Both the position numbers and the translations under genes were made by a program. The notes below the pieces were generated by a model. The model did not search any database. It was not told the origin of the DNA and worked only from the letters and a program-made list of their open reading frames with translations. A DNA stretch of 64,000 nt from Bifidobacterium callitrichidarum. GTDB lineage: Bacteria; Actinomycetota; Actinomycetes; Actinomycetales; Bifidobacteriaceae. The stretch covers positions 1 through 64,000 of the forward strand of contig NZ_QFFM01000015.1 in assembly GCF_003129905.1 (NCBI RefSeq), written 5' to 3'. Of the stretch, positions 17,015 to 25,703 are shown piece by piece; position 1 is the stretch's first letter, and each line of letters opens with the position of its first letter.

Positions 17015-17395
17015 CCCTGAAAACAGGGAATACAACGATAATCAACGAAACTTGCGAGGGACGAACAATCCCTGTAATATCAGCGACATTGAAGCTAATG
17101 AAGTTCGGGAAGACCAGCGAAGCAACCTCTCAAAAGAACAAGGGGTTACTCAGTCGCTCCGCATGGATGAATGAACGACCGATTGAAGAAGCCGACTAAG
17201 AATTCCTAGCAGAGCGTAATCAGGGTAACCAACGTGACGAAAAACCGATGACGATCGCAAGGATGTGTCTTGTAATCGCAACGTGGTCCACAAGCGAACA
17301 AGCCAGCAATTAGTACTGCGCCCGCCATTGATGCATTCTGATGCAGTTCTCCCAAGTTCGTTTGATTTGATGTCCAGCGCATTACCTGAAGAACA
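17015..17395. other. Gene-free stretch in the islet
   Basis: No open frame with a start, ribosome site and protein-like composition was found on either strand. A minus-strand frame of 82 codons at 17206-17454 has a hydrophobic patch but no supporting signals. Base composition is mixed and AT-richer than the flanking core genes. Confidence 0.5.
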
Positions 17396-17398
17396 ATG

Positions 17399-17700
17399 AT
17401 GGACGATACGACCACACCATTTGCGCTCGCCTGTCTGATTTTGCGGCAAAACAAGCAGGCTTATCGATCAGATTTATTTACCAAAAATCTGATCGATAGA
17501 AGCTTCTTGCCCAATGCCGACATGGAGCTATATTCATACGGACATTACGGCACCACGTTCTTCGACCCCTGCGATGGGACACAGGTAGCCACTCTTATCT
17601 GCGATGAATGTATGGAGGAACGCAGCAGCCGTCTTCTCTATATCGACAAGCAACGTCGTCTCAAACCATTCAATGCGGCAATGAGGGAGCTTTCGGAAAC
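17399..17700 (+). pseudogene. Possible small gene or gene remnant with a Cys-x2-Cys motif
   Basis: The plus frame from the ATG at 17399 contains a protein-like stretch (YSYGHYGTTFFDPCDGTQ, then ICDECMEERSSRLLYI) resembling small cysteine-containing proteins of mobile regions, then degenerates into Arg/His/Thr-rich sequence that looks non-coding; it eventually reads into the next gene in another frame. No good ribosome site. I regard it as a decayed gene; the end given is where protein-like composition stops. Confidence 0.3.
17462..17498. repeat. Perfect 14-bp inverted repeat
   Basis: TATCGATCAGATTT (17462-17475) and its exact complement (17485-17498) flank nine bases. It is the most AT-rich hairpin in the window and lies in the degraded islet. 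No T-tract; role unknown (operator, recombination site or scar). Confidence 0.6.
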
Positions 17701-17954
17701 AATGGAAAGCCGAACGTGCCGGGCATATGCGCCACAGATATTGGCCGCTTCCCCGCAACGCATCGGCGATAAAACAACAGACGTCCAGGCACCGCAACAT
17801 CGCGGACATGAAGTGGGGTTAGCATCGGGCGCGATATCCGAACATCGTCCGGTAACACGACACAGCGGCACGGCAATGCAGCGTAACAGACGCGGTATTG
17901 CGAGCGCGAGCCGGCACCGGACGCAAACAAACAACACAACGGAGGAATCGCACC

Positions 17955-19094
17955 ATGAAGATGCTCACCGTAGGACCGAAGGACATCTATCAGTTCGCCA
18001 CGGTCAAGGAATTTGCCGAAGCATTCAAGCTTGGCCCCACGGACCTGGTGGTCAGCATCGGCATGATTCATGACGCATTCCTGAAGCCGTATCTCAATGG
18101 CGCGAACGTGCTGCTGGTGGACAAGTACGGCAACCAGGAGCCGACCGACGTGATGATCGACGCCATCATCCAGGACGCCGGCCAGTTCGATTACGACCGC
18201 ATCGTCGCCATCGGCGGCGGCGCGGTGATGGACATGTCGAAGATCGTGGCCGTGGCCGGTGGCGCCAGCATCGATGACGTGATCGACCATCTGCCCGATT
18301 TCAAGCGCAAGGTCGGTCTGGTGCTGGTGCCCACCACCTGCGGCACCGGCAGCGAGGTCACCGAGATCGCGGCCATCAACCGCACGCGCCTTGGCTGCAA
18401 GGCGGGCATCGCCGGACCGGAGATGTTCGCCGACCACGCGGTGCTCATCCCCGAGCTGCTGTACGGACTGCCCGATCACGTGTTCATGACCAGCTCCCTG
18501 GATGCGCTCGTGCATTCGGTCGAGTCCACGCTCTCCCCCAACTCCACGCCGTACACGCGCCTGTTCGGCTATGAGGCCATGAAGATGATCGTCAACGGTT
18601 ATAAGGCGATTGTCGCCGCGGGCCCGGCCGGCAGCAGCGAACGCCGCGCCAAGCGCAACGAGCTGATGAACGACTTCCTCATCGCCTCCGATTACGCGGG
18701 CATCAGCTTCGATACGGGCGGCTGCGCCGCCGTGCACGCGCTGAGCTACCAGCTGGGCGGCAAGTACCATGTGCCGCACGGCGAATCGAACTACGCGATG
18801 TTCACCGGCGTACTGCGCAACTACATGGAGATCAAGTCGGACGGCGAGATCGCCAAGCTCAACGCCGTGCTCGCCGAGCTGCTTGGCTGCGATGTGGCCG
18901 ACGTGTACGACGAGCTGGAGGCGCTCATCAACCAGCTGCTGCCGAAGAAGGCGCTGCACGAGTATGGCGTGACGCGCGAGGATCTGCCGGAGTTCACGGA
19001 GCGCGTGATGACCACGCAGGCGCGACTGATGCGCAACAACTTCGTGCCACTCGACGCCGCCCGCGTGCGCAAGATCTTCGAAGAGCTGTACTGA
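17955..19094 (+). CDS. Iron-containing alcohol dehydrogenase, 4-hydroxybutyrate dehydrogenase-like
   Basis: A 379-residue group III (Fe-type) alcohol dehydrogenase, ATG preceded by GGAGGA. AIGGGAVMDMSKIVA is the nucleotide-binding loop, PTTCGTGSEVT the conserved turn, and metal ligands appear in SLDALVHSVES (Asp, His) and YQLGGKYHVPHGESNY (two His). From memory the start (PKDIYQF), the TCGTGSEVT block and the C-terminus are closest to clostridial 4-hydroxybutyrate dehydrogenases, which interconvert succinate semialdehyde and 4-hydroxybutyrate with NADH. No CoA-transferase or semialdehyde dehydrogenase is adjacent, so the physiological substrate is uncertain; a general aldehyde reductase role is possible. 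A strong terminator follows. Confidence 0.75.
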   Translation: MKMLTVGPKDIYQFATVKEFAEAFKLGPTDLVVSIGMIHDAFLKPYLNGANVLLVDKYGNQEPTDVMIDAIIQDAGQFDYDRIVAIGGGAVMDMSKIVAVAGGASIDDVIDHLPDFKRKVGLVLVPTTCGTGSEVTEIAAINRTRLGCKAGIAGPEMFADHAVLIPELLYGLPDHVFMTSSLDALVHSVESTLSPNSTPYTRLFGYEAMKMIVNGYKAIVAAGPAGSSERRAKRNELMNDFLIASDYAGISFDTGGCAAVHALSYQLGGKYHVPHGESNYAMFTGVLRNYMEIKSDGEIAKLNAVLAELLGCDVADVYDELEALINQLLPKKALHEYGVTREDLPEFTERVMTTQARLMRNNFVPLDAARVRKIFEELY

Positions 19095-19125
19095 GTAATC
19101 GGATGCCTCCGAAGGTACTAGACCA

Positions 19126-19172
19126 GGGTCTTTCCCCCAATTCCTTTTTCGGGGGAAGACCCTTTTGTTTTA
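19126..19172 (+). terminator. Rho-independent terminator of the Fe-dehydrogenase gene
   Basis: Stem of GGGTCTTTCCCCC with GGGGGAAGACCC (one bulged T), then TTTTGTTTTA. It is a canonical intrinsic terminator for the plus strand, 30 bases past the stop. Confidence 0.85.
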
Positions 19173-19182
19173 TGCGACGACA

Positions 19183-22100
19183 TCAGTACAGGCGCATGCC
19201 TTGGGGAACGGGGACGAAGCCTGCCTGGTGGAGGATACGGGCGAAGGGATGGCGGGCGTTCAGGGGCTCGCCGTTCACGTCGGAGAAGGTGATTGAGTCG
19301 GTGCCATCGCGTTTCAGGGCATAGGCCAGTTCCGCGCCGGCCTTGCGCAGATGCTCGTCCATATCGCCGGAAGACGGATGATCGAACACGGTCAGATGCT
19401 TGGACTTGACGGCCGCATACATCATCGGGCCTTGAGCTCCCAGCACCACCAGGGCTCCGGTGCGTCTGACCGGTTTGGTGGCGCTGGGAGCGACGGGCGG
19501 CCATGCGATTGCCGAGCCGGACAGATTCGCCGGGTCGAGGACGCTCAACGCCACCGCCGACCGGCCATGATGTTCCAACGGGTGACGCAGGGCGTCCACG
19601 GTCTCGCGCTCGGCGAACTGCGCCGCTCCGAATCCTCGGACGAACATGCCGCGGACCAATCTGCCGTGCTCCTCCATACGTTTGAGCACGGGATACAGCG
19701 CCGAGTATCCGCCCGGGACGTTCTCCCGGTCGATCAGCGGCTGGGCGATGATGCCATACCGGTCCAGTAGCACCTCCACTATGGCGAGGGCGTGTTCGGC
19801 TTCCCTTTGCGCCTGCATTTGCGCACGTGCCGATTGCGCGGCTGCCGATGAGTTCCGGCCAGTACCGTCATGCTTCATGCCGGCATCGTCATACCCTGTG
19901 CCATACGACTCGTTGTCGGCATACGTATCGGTCGCGTCAACGCCGTCCGCACCGTAGCCGGCGCCACTGATATCCGCAGCCGCCAATGACCACAGACCGG
20001 ACAGCGACGTATCCGTGGTTGCACGGCGAATCGGCGCGACCCGGCCACGTCTGCGAGACACCGTCGTGGTTCGGCGACTCCCCTGCCCTGCCATCGCCAG
20101 CGAACGGACGGGCGCGAAACTCGAATTGGTGATCTTGCCTTGCCAGACCAGACTCCAGAGGGCGTCCCTAAACTGCTGCTCGCTCCACTCCTGCGGGATA
20201 ATCTCGCCAGTGTCCGGATTGATATCCGGCTCGGCGGTCTCATTCCAGATACGCTTCGCCGTATCCATGAGCTGGCGTGCATGGAATGCTCCGCCGGATT
20301 GCAAGGCGGTAAGAATCGCCTCGGGCATGGTAGTGGAAGACATCCGCCCATCTGACGCCGTGTTTCCCGCACGGCGACGCGACCGCGCGGATCGATCGCC
20401 GTCACGCACCTGCGATGACGTGGATGCCGGGCCATCGGCCCTGTCATCCATTCCAACGACCAGTACCGAATCCGCCGGATGGAAGGCCACTTCCCCGGCT
20501 TCCAACGCACCGGTGGCCCCGGCTTTGGAGCCACCCCAGATCACGTCGCCCGAGGTGAGCAGTTCGTCCAGCAAGGAGGGCTGGTAGGCGCGTACACGGG
20601 CCGGGAATATGGCCGATTCCCAGAGTGCGGCCGGCAACGCCACGCCTTCCAGTTGTTCGATGACGCGCATGAGACCGTCCGCACCCTCGTACCGTTCTCC
20701 ACCCACCGGCCCGACGCCCTGCCGATCGAGCAGGAACATCTGGTAGGCGTTCGGTTCCACCGGTTTGACGGCTTTCCGGGCCTTGGCCAGCGAGCGCGAG
20801 CGGATGCGTCGGAACACGTCCTTGTGCAGCCATTGTTCGGCGGATTGTTCGGCGGACTGCTCATCAGCGGGTTCGACGGCATCGATGAAATGGCCGTGGA
20901 GCAGTTCGCCTTGTGCGGCGAGCGTATCCAAAGTACGCACGGCGTCCGTGACGTTGATGCCGAGGTCGGCGATGAGCTGTTCGGCGGTGAATGGGCCGTG
21001 TGTTTTGGCGTATCGGGTCACACGGCCGGTCACGTCATCGGCAGCGAGTTCGTTCCAGAAGGTGCGCTCCCCCAGTTCCCGTTCGACTTCATGGATGACG
21101 TCGGGGTCCAGCACCTGGGCCATGTCCGTGGTGCCAAGCAACCGTTCGAGCACCTGCGGGTCGAGTGAGAGCAGTTGTGCGCTGCGTTCGGCCTGCGGCT
21201 GGTCGTACTGGTACATGACCGCGCCCACGAAGCCGAACAGGATGTTCTCGGCGAACGGCGAGGGTGATTCGGTCTCCACGTCCCTGACCGTGATGGTTCC
21301 GGTTTCGAGCCTGGTCATCACCTCGTTCAGAGCAGGCATGTCATAGACGGCCTGAAGGCATTCGCGTGCGGTTTCCAGCAGCAGCGGGAAGTTCCTGGCG
21401 GTGCGGGCGGATTGCAGGAGTTGTGCGGCGCGTAGTCGTTGCTGCCAGAGGGGTACGCGGCGTCCGGGGTCGGAGCGCGGCATGAACAGGGAGCGGGCGG
21501 CGCATTCGCGGAATCGGGCGGCGAACAGCACGGATTCGCCCACCTGACATTCCACGTCCGCCTTAAGGTCTTCGGGGTCGAAGAGGAACAGGTCGGCGGC
21601 GGGGATATGTCCTTCGCCGTCCGGTAGTTGGATCACGATGCCATCGTCCGCCGCATAGGCTTGACCATCGAAGCCGTACCTGGTGTTGAGCCGCCGGCTG
21701 ATGGCCATGGCCCACGGTTCGTGCACACGGCGACCGAAAGGGCTCAGAAGCACGATGCGCCAGCCGCCGTCCTCGTCTCGCGTGCGTTCCACCACGAGGG
21801 TGCGATCATCCGGCACCACGCCGGTGACGGCTTGTTGTTCGGAGAGGAGACGGGCAAGGTTGGTGATGGCGTTGTCGTCGAGACCGTCGTGGCGGAGGCG
21901 GTGCTCGATTGTTGCAGTGAACCTTCCCTCAACCGAAAGTCCTGCGGTGGTCTCCCTTAGGAAGCGGCCGATGGTGCGGCTGAAACCGTAGTCACGTCCG
22001 GCTCCTTCGCCATGCCAGAACGGCAGACGGGCCGTCCGTCCGGGGGCCGGGGTCACCACCACGCGGTCTCGGGTGATCTCCTGAATCTGCCAAGTGGAGG

Positions 22101-24225
22101 TGCCGAGCGTGATCACATCCCCCACTCGGGACTCGTAAACCATCTCCTCGTCCAGTTCGCCCACACGCCGTTGTCCCTTGCCGGCGTCGGCTTCGGGAAG
22201 CACCACGGTGTACAGCCCGCGGTCGGGAATCGTGCCTCCGGATGTCACCGCGATCTTCTGCGCGCCAGGACGGGCGGAGATGACTCCTTCCCCCCGATCC
22301 CACATGAGCCGTGGCCGAAATGCGGAGAAGTCCTCGGTATTGTATGCGCCGGACATCATGCCGACCACCGCGTCGAACATGTCGCGCGGCAGTTCGGCGA
22401 ACGGTGCGGAACGGCGGACGGTGGCATACCATTCGTCCGCATCGAGGTTGTGCATGGATGCGGCCGCCACGGTCTGTTGGGCCAGGATGTCCAACGGATT
22501 GCGCGGGACGGCAAGCGGTTCGATGTCCCCGGCGATCATCGATTCCAGGCTTGCCGCGCCGGTGACGATCTGCATTCGGGTCAGCGGATAGAACAGGGCG
22601 TGCGAGACGCCGCCCACCTGATGGTCGGCACGGCCCACGCGCTGCAATCCGGAGGACACGGATAGCGGCGTATCTATTTGGATCACCAGATCCACCGAGC
22701 CCATATCGATGCCCAGTTCGAGGCTGGATGTGGCCACCACGCAGCGCAGTTCGCCGCGTTTGAGCCGTTCCTCGATCATCTTGCGTCGGTCCTTGGAGAC
22801 CGAGCCGTGATGGGCCATGGCGATGACGTCGTCACCCTCGTGGGAGCCGACCAGCATGGTGGTCGAGCCGACCACGGCATCGTAATGCGCAGAGAAACCC
22901 TCACGTCCTTCCGGCGAACCGGGACCGACCCCATCGCCGCCGGCCAGGAGCGCATCACCAGAACCGATACCGTCAACGACATCCTTCCCCGTCCCAAGAC
23001 CTGCACCGTGGCTTGCGGAGCCATGCCGGTTTTCGGCGTACATGTCGTTGAGACGTGCGGTGAGTTTTTCGGCCACGCCACGCGAGTTCACGAATACCAG
23101 CGTGGTGTGGTGGGTCAGAATCTCATCCAGGATGCTGCGCTCCACCACTGGCCAGATGGAGCCTGACGTACGGCCCCCACGTGCGCCGACGATCGCGGAG
23201 GAATCGACATCACCTGCATTCCCACGCACAGACCAATCGACGTCGTCCGGAGACGAATCCCCGGCGAGCCCGGACCTTGCGGCCATGCCGGCGTCAGGGC
23301 GAACATCGGCGGGCACGATTCCCTTGCGTTCGGCGAGCCGTTGCATGGCCGGCGTGACGCCGCTGATGTGCGGCATGGCACGCGATTCGGCATCCACCCC
23401 GCCCGCACGTTGTCTGACGTTGACGGATTGCAGATCGCGCATGTTCTCCAGCGGTTCGACCATGCGCAGATCCATCGCCGGATGTCCGCCCGGATTGACG
23501 ATGGTGACGGGCCGGCCGCCGCCCAGGAACCGGGCGGCCTCTTCGGGCGGGTTCACCGTGGCGGACAGGCCGATGCGTTGCAGACGGAAGGCCACGGCAT
23601 CCACGTCTGCCCCTCGGTCCGAGGAGACTTTCCGATGGTCTTCGGCGATCAGCTCCTCCAACCGTTCGAGGCTCAACGCCAGATGCGCGCCGCGCTTCGT
23701 GCCTGCCACGGCGTGGATCTCGTCCACGATGACCGTGTCCACGGTGGAGAGGATCCGCCCGGCCTTCGAGGTGAGCAGCAGGTACAGCGACTCCGGCGTG
23801 GTGACGAGGATATCCGGCGGATGCGAGGCGATATGCCGCCGCTCCTGTGCGGTGGTGTCCCCCGATCGGGTGGCGATGGCGATGTTCGGGACCGACAGCC
23901 CCCGCACCTCGCATTGTGCGGCGATGCCCGCCAGCGGCCGCTCGAGGTTCTTGGCCACGTCCACAGCCAGGGCCTTCAATGGCGAGATGTAGAGCACCCG
24001 TACGCCCTTACGGCCGCGAGCCGAATGCGGGGCGGCCAATAGTCGGTCGATGGCGGAGAGGAACGCCGCAAGCGTTTTGCCGGAACCGGTGGGTGCAATG
24101 ACGAGCACGTTGCTGCCGGAACGAATCGCCGGCCAGGCCTGCGCCTGCGCTTCGGTGGGCTCACCGAAGGCACGCTCGAACCACGCGCGGGTGGGTTCGG
24201 CGAACAGACGCAAACTTTCGTACAT
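19183..24225 (-). CDS. lhr: Lhr-family ATP-dependent helicase
   Basis: A 1680-residue superfamily II helicase, start at the ATG of MYESLRLF (24225). Motifs in order: Walker A APTGSGKT (44-51), Ia YISPLKALAVD, DEIH (168-171) in IVDEIHAVAGTKRG, GLSATV, and motif V/VI SSLELGIDMGSVDLV with QRVGRADHQVGG. The long C-terminal part is the Lhr-specific winged-helix and beta-barrel extension. Lhr proteins translocate on single-stranded DNA and are induced with DNA damage in mycobacteria. Length is somewhat above the usual 1500, due to Gly/Ser/Asp-rich insertions between the two RecA-like halves and near residue 1300. Probably monocistronic. Confidence 0.9.
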   Translation of the reverse strand: MYESLRLFAEPTRAWFERAFGEPTEAQAQAWPAIRSGSNVLVIAPTGSGKTLAAFLSAIDRLLAAPHSARGRKGVRVLYISPLKALAVDVAKNLERPLAGIAAQCEVRGLSVPNIAIATRSGDTTAQERRHIASHPPDILVTTPESLYLLLTSKAGRILSTVDTVIVDEIHAVAGTKRGAHLALSLERLEELIAEDHRKVSSDRGADVDAVAFRLQRIGLSATVNPPEEAARFLGGGRPVTIVNPGGHPAMDLRMVEPLENMRDLQSVNVRQRAGGVDAESRAMPHISGVTPAMQRLAERKGIVPADVRPDAGMAARSGLAGDSSPDDVDWSVRGNAGDVDSSAIVGARGGRTSGSIWPVVERSILDEILTHHTTLVFVNSRGVAEKLTARLNDMYAENRHGSASHGAGLGTGKDVVDGIGSGDALLAGGDGVGPGSPEGREGFSAHYDAVVGSTTMLVGSHEGDDVIAMAHHGSVSKDRRKMIEERLKRGELRCVVATSSLELGIDMGSVDLVIQIDTPLSVSSGLQRVGRADHQVGGVSHALFYPLTRMQIVTGAASLESMIAGDIEPLAVPRNPLDILAQQTVAAASMHNLDADEWYATVRRSAPFAELPRDMFDAVVGMMSGAYNTEDFSAFRPRLMWDRGEGVISARPGAQKIAVTSGGTIPDRGLYTVVLPEADAGKGQRRVGELDEEMVYESRVGDVITLGTSTWQIQEITRDRVVVTPAPGRTARLPFWHGEGAGRDYGFSRTIGRFLRETTAGLSVEGRFTATIEHRLRHDGLDDNAITNLARLLSEQQAVTGVVPDDRTLVVERTRDEDGGWRIVLLSPFGRRVHEPWAMAISRRLNTRYGFDGQAYAADDGIVIQLPDGEGHIPAADLFLFDPEDLKADVECQVGESVLFAARFRECAARSLFMPRSDPGRRVPLWQQRLRAAQLLQSARTARNFPLLLETARECLQAVYDMPALNEVMTRLETGTITVRDVETESPSPFAENILFGFVGAVMYQYDQPQAERSAQLLSLDPQVLERLLGTTDMAQVLDPDVIHEVERELGERTFWNELAADDVTGRVTRYAKTHGPFTAEQLIADLGINVTDAVRTLDTLAAQGELLHGHFIDAVEPADEQSAEQSAEQWLHKDVFRRIRSRSLAKARKAVKPVEPNAYQMFLLDRQGVGPVGGERYEGADGLMRVIEQLEGVALPAALWESAIFPARVRAYQPSLLDELLTSGDVIWGGSKAGATGALEAGEVAFHPADSVLVVGMDDRADGPASTSSQVRDGDRSARSRRRAGNTASDGRMSSTTMPEAILTALQSGGAFHARQLMDTAKRIWNETAEPDINPDTGEIIPQEWSEQQFRDALWSLVWQGKITNSSFAPVRSLAMAGQGSRRTTTVSRRRGRVAPIRRATTDTSLSGLWSLAAADISGAGYGADGVDATDTYADNESYGTGYDDAGMKHDGTGRNSSAAAQSARAQMQAQREAEHALAIVEVLLDRYGIIAQPLIDRENVPGGYSALYPVLKRMEEHGRLVRGMFVRGFGAAQFAERETVDALRHPLEHHGRSAVALSVLDPANLSGSAIAWPPVAPSATKPVRRTGALVVLGAQGPMMYAAVKSKHLTVFDHPSSGDMDEHLRKAGAELAYALKRDGTDSITFSDVNGEPLNARHPFARILHQAGFVPVPQGMRLY

Positions 24226-24260
24226 ATGTTCGATTGTAGCGGGATGGGCGAACAAACGAA

Positions 24261-24291
24261 AGGCCCGGTTCGCGGATACGAACCAGGGCCT
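24261..24291 (-). terminator. Terminator hairpin of the ribokinase gene
   Basis: AGGCCC-GGTTCG pairs with CGAACC-GGGCCT (one bulge). On the minus strand it is followed by TTCGTTTG, a weak T-rich tail, 38 bases past the ribokinase stop. Confidence 0.65.
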
Positions 24292-24328
24292 CGAAACCGG
24301 CAATCGGAGCCGGGAAAACCGGAAGGGC

Positions 24329-25318
24329 TCAGCTGAAGTAGGCGATGACCTCGTCGGCGGTGCCGTACGCGGACTGCGCGCCAAGCTTGGTGGCGGCGTA
24401 CGCAGAGACGTAGGAGCCGATCTGAGCGGACTGCAACAGGGTGTAGCCGGCGGCGAGGCTGGCGAGCACGGTGCCCATGAACGAGTCGCCACAGCCGGTG
24501 GTATCCACGGCGTCCACCTGCACGGCGGAGACGCGGTGCCAGCGGCCGTCCTCAATCACAATGGATCCGGAGGCGCCGAGCGTCACGATGGCGCGGCCGA
24601 AGCCGTAGTCGGTGAATCGGGAGACGATCTCATACCAGTCGAATTCGTCGACGTTCTCGTCAGGCATGCCGAGCAGCTGGGCCACCTCATGCTGGTTGAC
24701 GAGCAGGATGTCCGTGGCCTCGACCAGTTCGTGGGGCAGTTCGTCCATGAACGGCGAATCGTTGAGCAGCACGGTCACGCCGGCGTCATGCGCGGTCTGC
24801 GCGGCGGCGATGACGGTGGAGATCGGGCTTTCGAGGCACAGGCCCAGCACCGAGCATTCGGCGATGGTGGTGCGGTGGGACTGCACGTATCCCGCGGAAG
24901 CCTTGGCGTTGGAGCCGGGCGAGTAGACGATGGTGTTCTCGCCTTCGCTGCTGACGGTGATGAGCGTGGTGCCGCTGGGGCCTTCCACATGCAGGATGTC
25001 CGCCGTGTCCACACCGGCCTCGTCCAGCTTGCTCAGCAGGAAGTCCGCGTTCGCGTCATCGCCCACAGCACCCAGCAGCTGGACGTTTGCGCCGAGCTTC
25101 GCGGCGGCGGAGGCCTGGTTGGCGCCCTTGCCGCCGGGCAGCACCTTCAGTGCGCCGCCGTTGACGGTTTCGCCCGGGCCGGGCAGTCTTTTGGTGGTCA
25201 CGGTGTAGTCGGCGTTCATGGATCCGACCACGATCACGGAACCGGTCGCCTTCTTCAGTGCTTCCAATCGATCGCGCACCGGTTCAGGCATCTGTTCATG
25301 CTCTTCACTGTTCTCCAT
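24329..25318 (-). CDS. rbsK: Ribokinase-family sugar kinase (PfkB)
   Basis: A 329-residue PfkB carbohydrate kinase. GSMNADYTVTTKRLPGPGET is the ribokinase N-terminal motif, PGGKGANQA the glycine hinge with the substrate Asn, and DTTGCGDSFMG the C-terminal anion hole with the catalytic Asp. These together point to ribokinase rather than fructokinase or adenosine kinase. It phosphorylates D-ribose to ribose 5-phosphate in the cytoplasm. No transporter is next to it. The ATG has no clear ribosome site, while TACTAT lies 11 bases upstream, so the mRNA may be nearly leaderless. Confidence 0.85.
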   Translation of the reverse strand: MENSEEHEQMPEPVRDRLEALKKATGSVIVVGSMNADYTVTTKRLPGPGETVNGGALKVLPGGKGANQASAAAKLGANVQLLGAVGDDANADFLLSKLDEAGVDTADILHVEGPSGTTLITVSSEGENTIVYSPGSNAKASAGYVQSHRTTIAECSVLGLCLESPISTVIAAAQTAHDAGVTVLLNDSPFMDELPHELVEATDILLVNQHEVAQLLGMPDENVDEFDWYEIVSRFTDYGFGRAIVTLGASGSIVIEDGRWHRVSAVQVDAVDTTGCGDSFMGTVLASLAAGYTLLQSAQIGSYVSAYAATKLGAQSAYGTADEVIAYFS

Positions 25319-25421
25319 GGTTGCCCAGCATAGTAGGCGGATGGGCCAAAGGCCGAATCCGCTTGGAATTCCAAGGCTTTCGGCACCCGTTCAAAGCCGG
25401 TCGAAAACCACTCGAAGACCA

Positions 25422-25659
25422 TTTGGAAAGGCTCTGTTAAACCAAAATTGACATGAATCCCATTGGACTACCCCTCAGTCGGCTTCGCCGCCAGCTCGTC
25501 CCGCAATTAAGGACGAACTTCGTTCGCGTTCTGTTGGCTCGACTGTCGTCTCGCACATTGCCTGCAAACAGCTTTGCTGTTTGCTTTGCGGCAATGTCCT
25601 GACAAGGGGAGCCAAGAATAAGGGGCATGTCAATCTTGGTTTAACAGAGCCTTTGGAAA
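25422..25659. mobile_element. MITE-like element 1 with 8-bp target duplication
   Basis: Element 25430-25651 has terminal inverted repeats of about 26 bases (outer ends GGCTCTGTTAAACCA) flanked by the direct repeat TTTGGAAA on both sides (25422-25429 and 25652-25659). It carries no gene. Ends starting GG and an 8-bp duplication are features of the ISL3 family, so it may be mobilised by such a transposase. Internally it holds pieces of the dispersed stem-loop repeat, split by about 105 extra bases that include a hairpin AACAGC-TTTGCTGTT. Confidence 0.85.
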
Positions 25660-25703
25660 ACCCGCCGACGATCACCAGGCACCCCACCGGAAGCCACCCG
25701 AAA

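Noticed and set aside
17206..17454. Small minus-strand protein with hydrophobic patch, possibly a bacteriocin-like peptide
   Set aside because: No ribosome site, no double-glycine leader and no export or immunity gene nearby.
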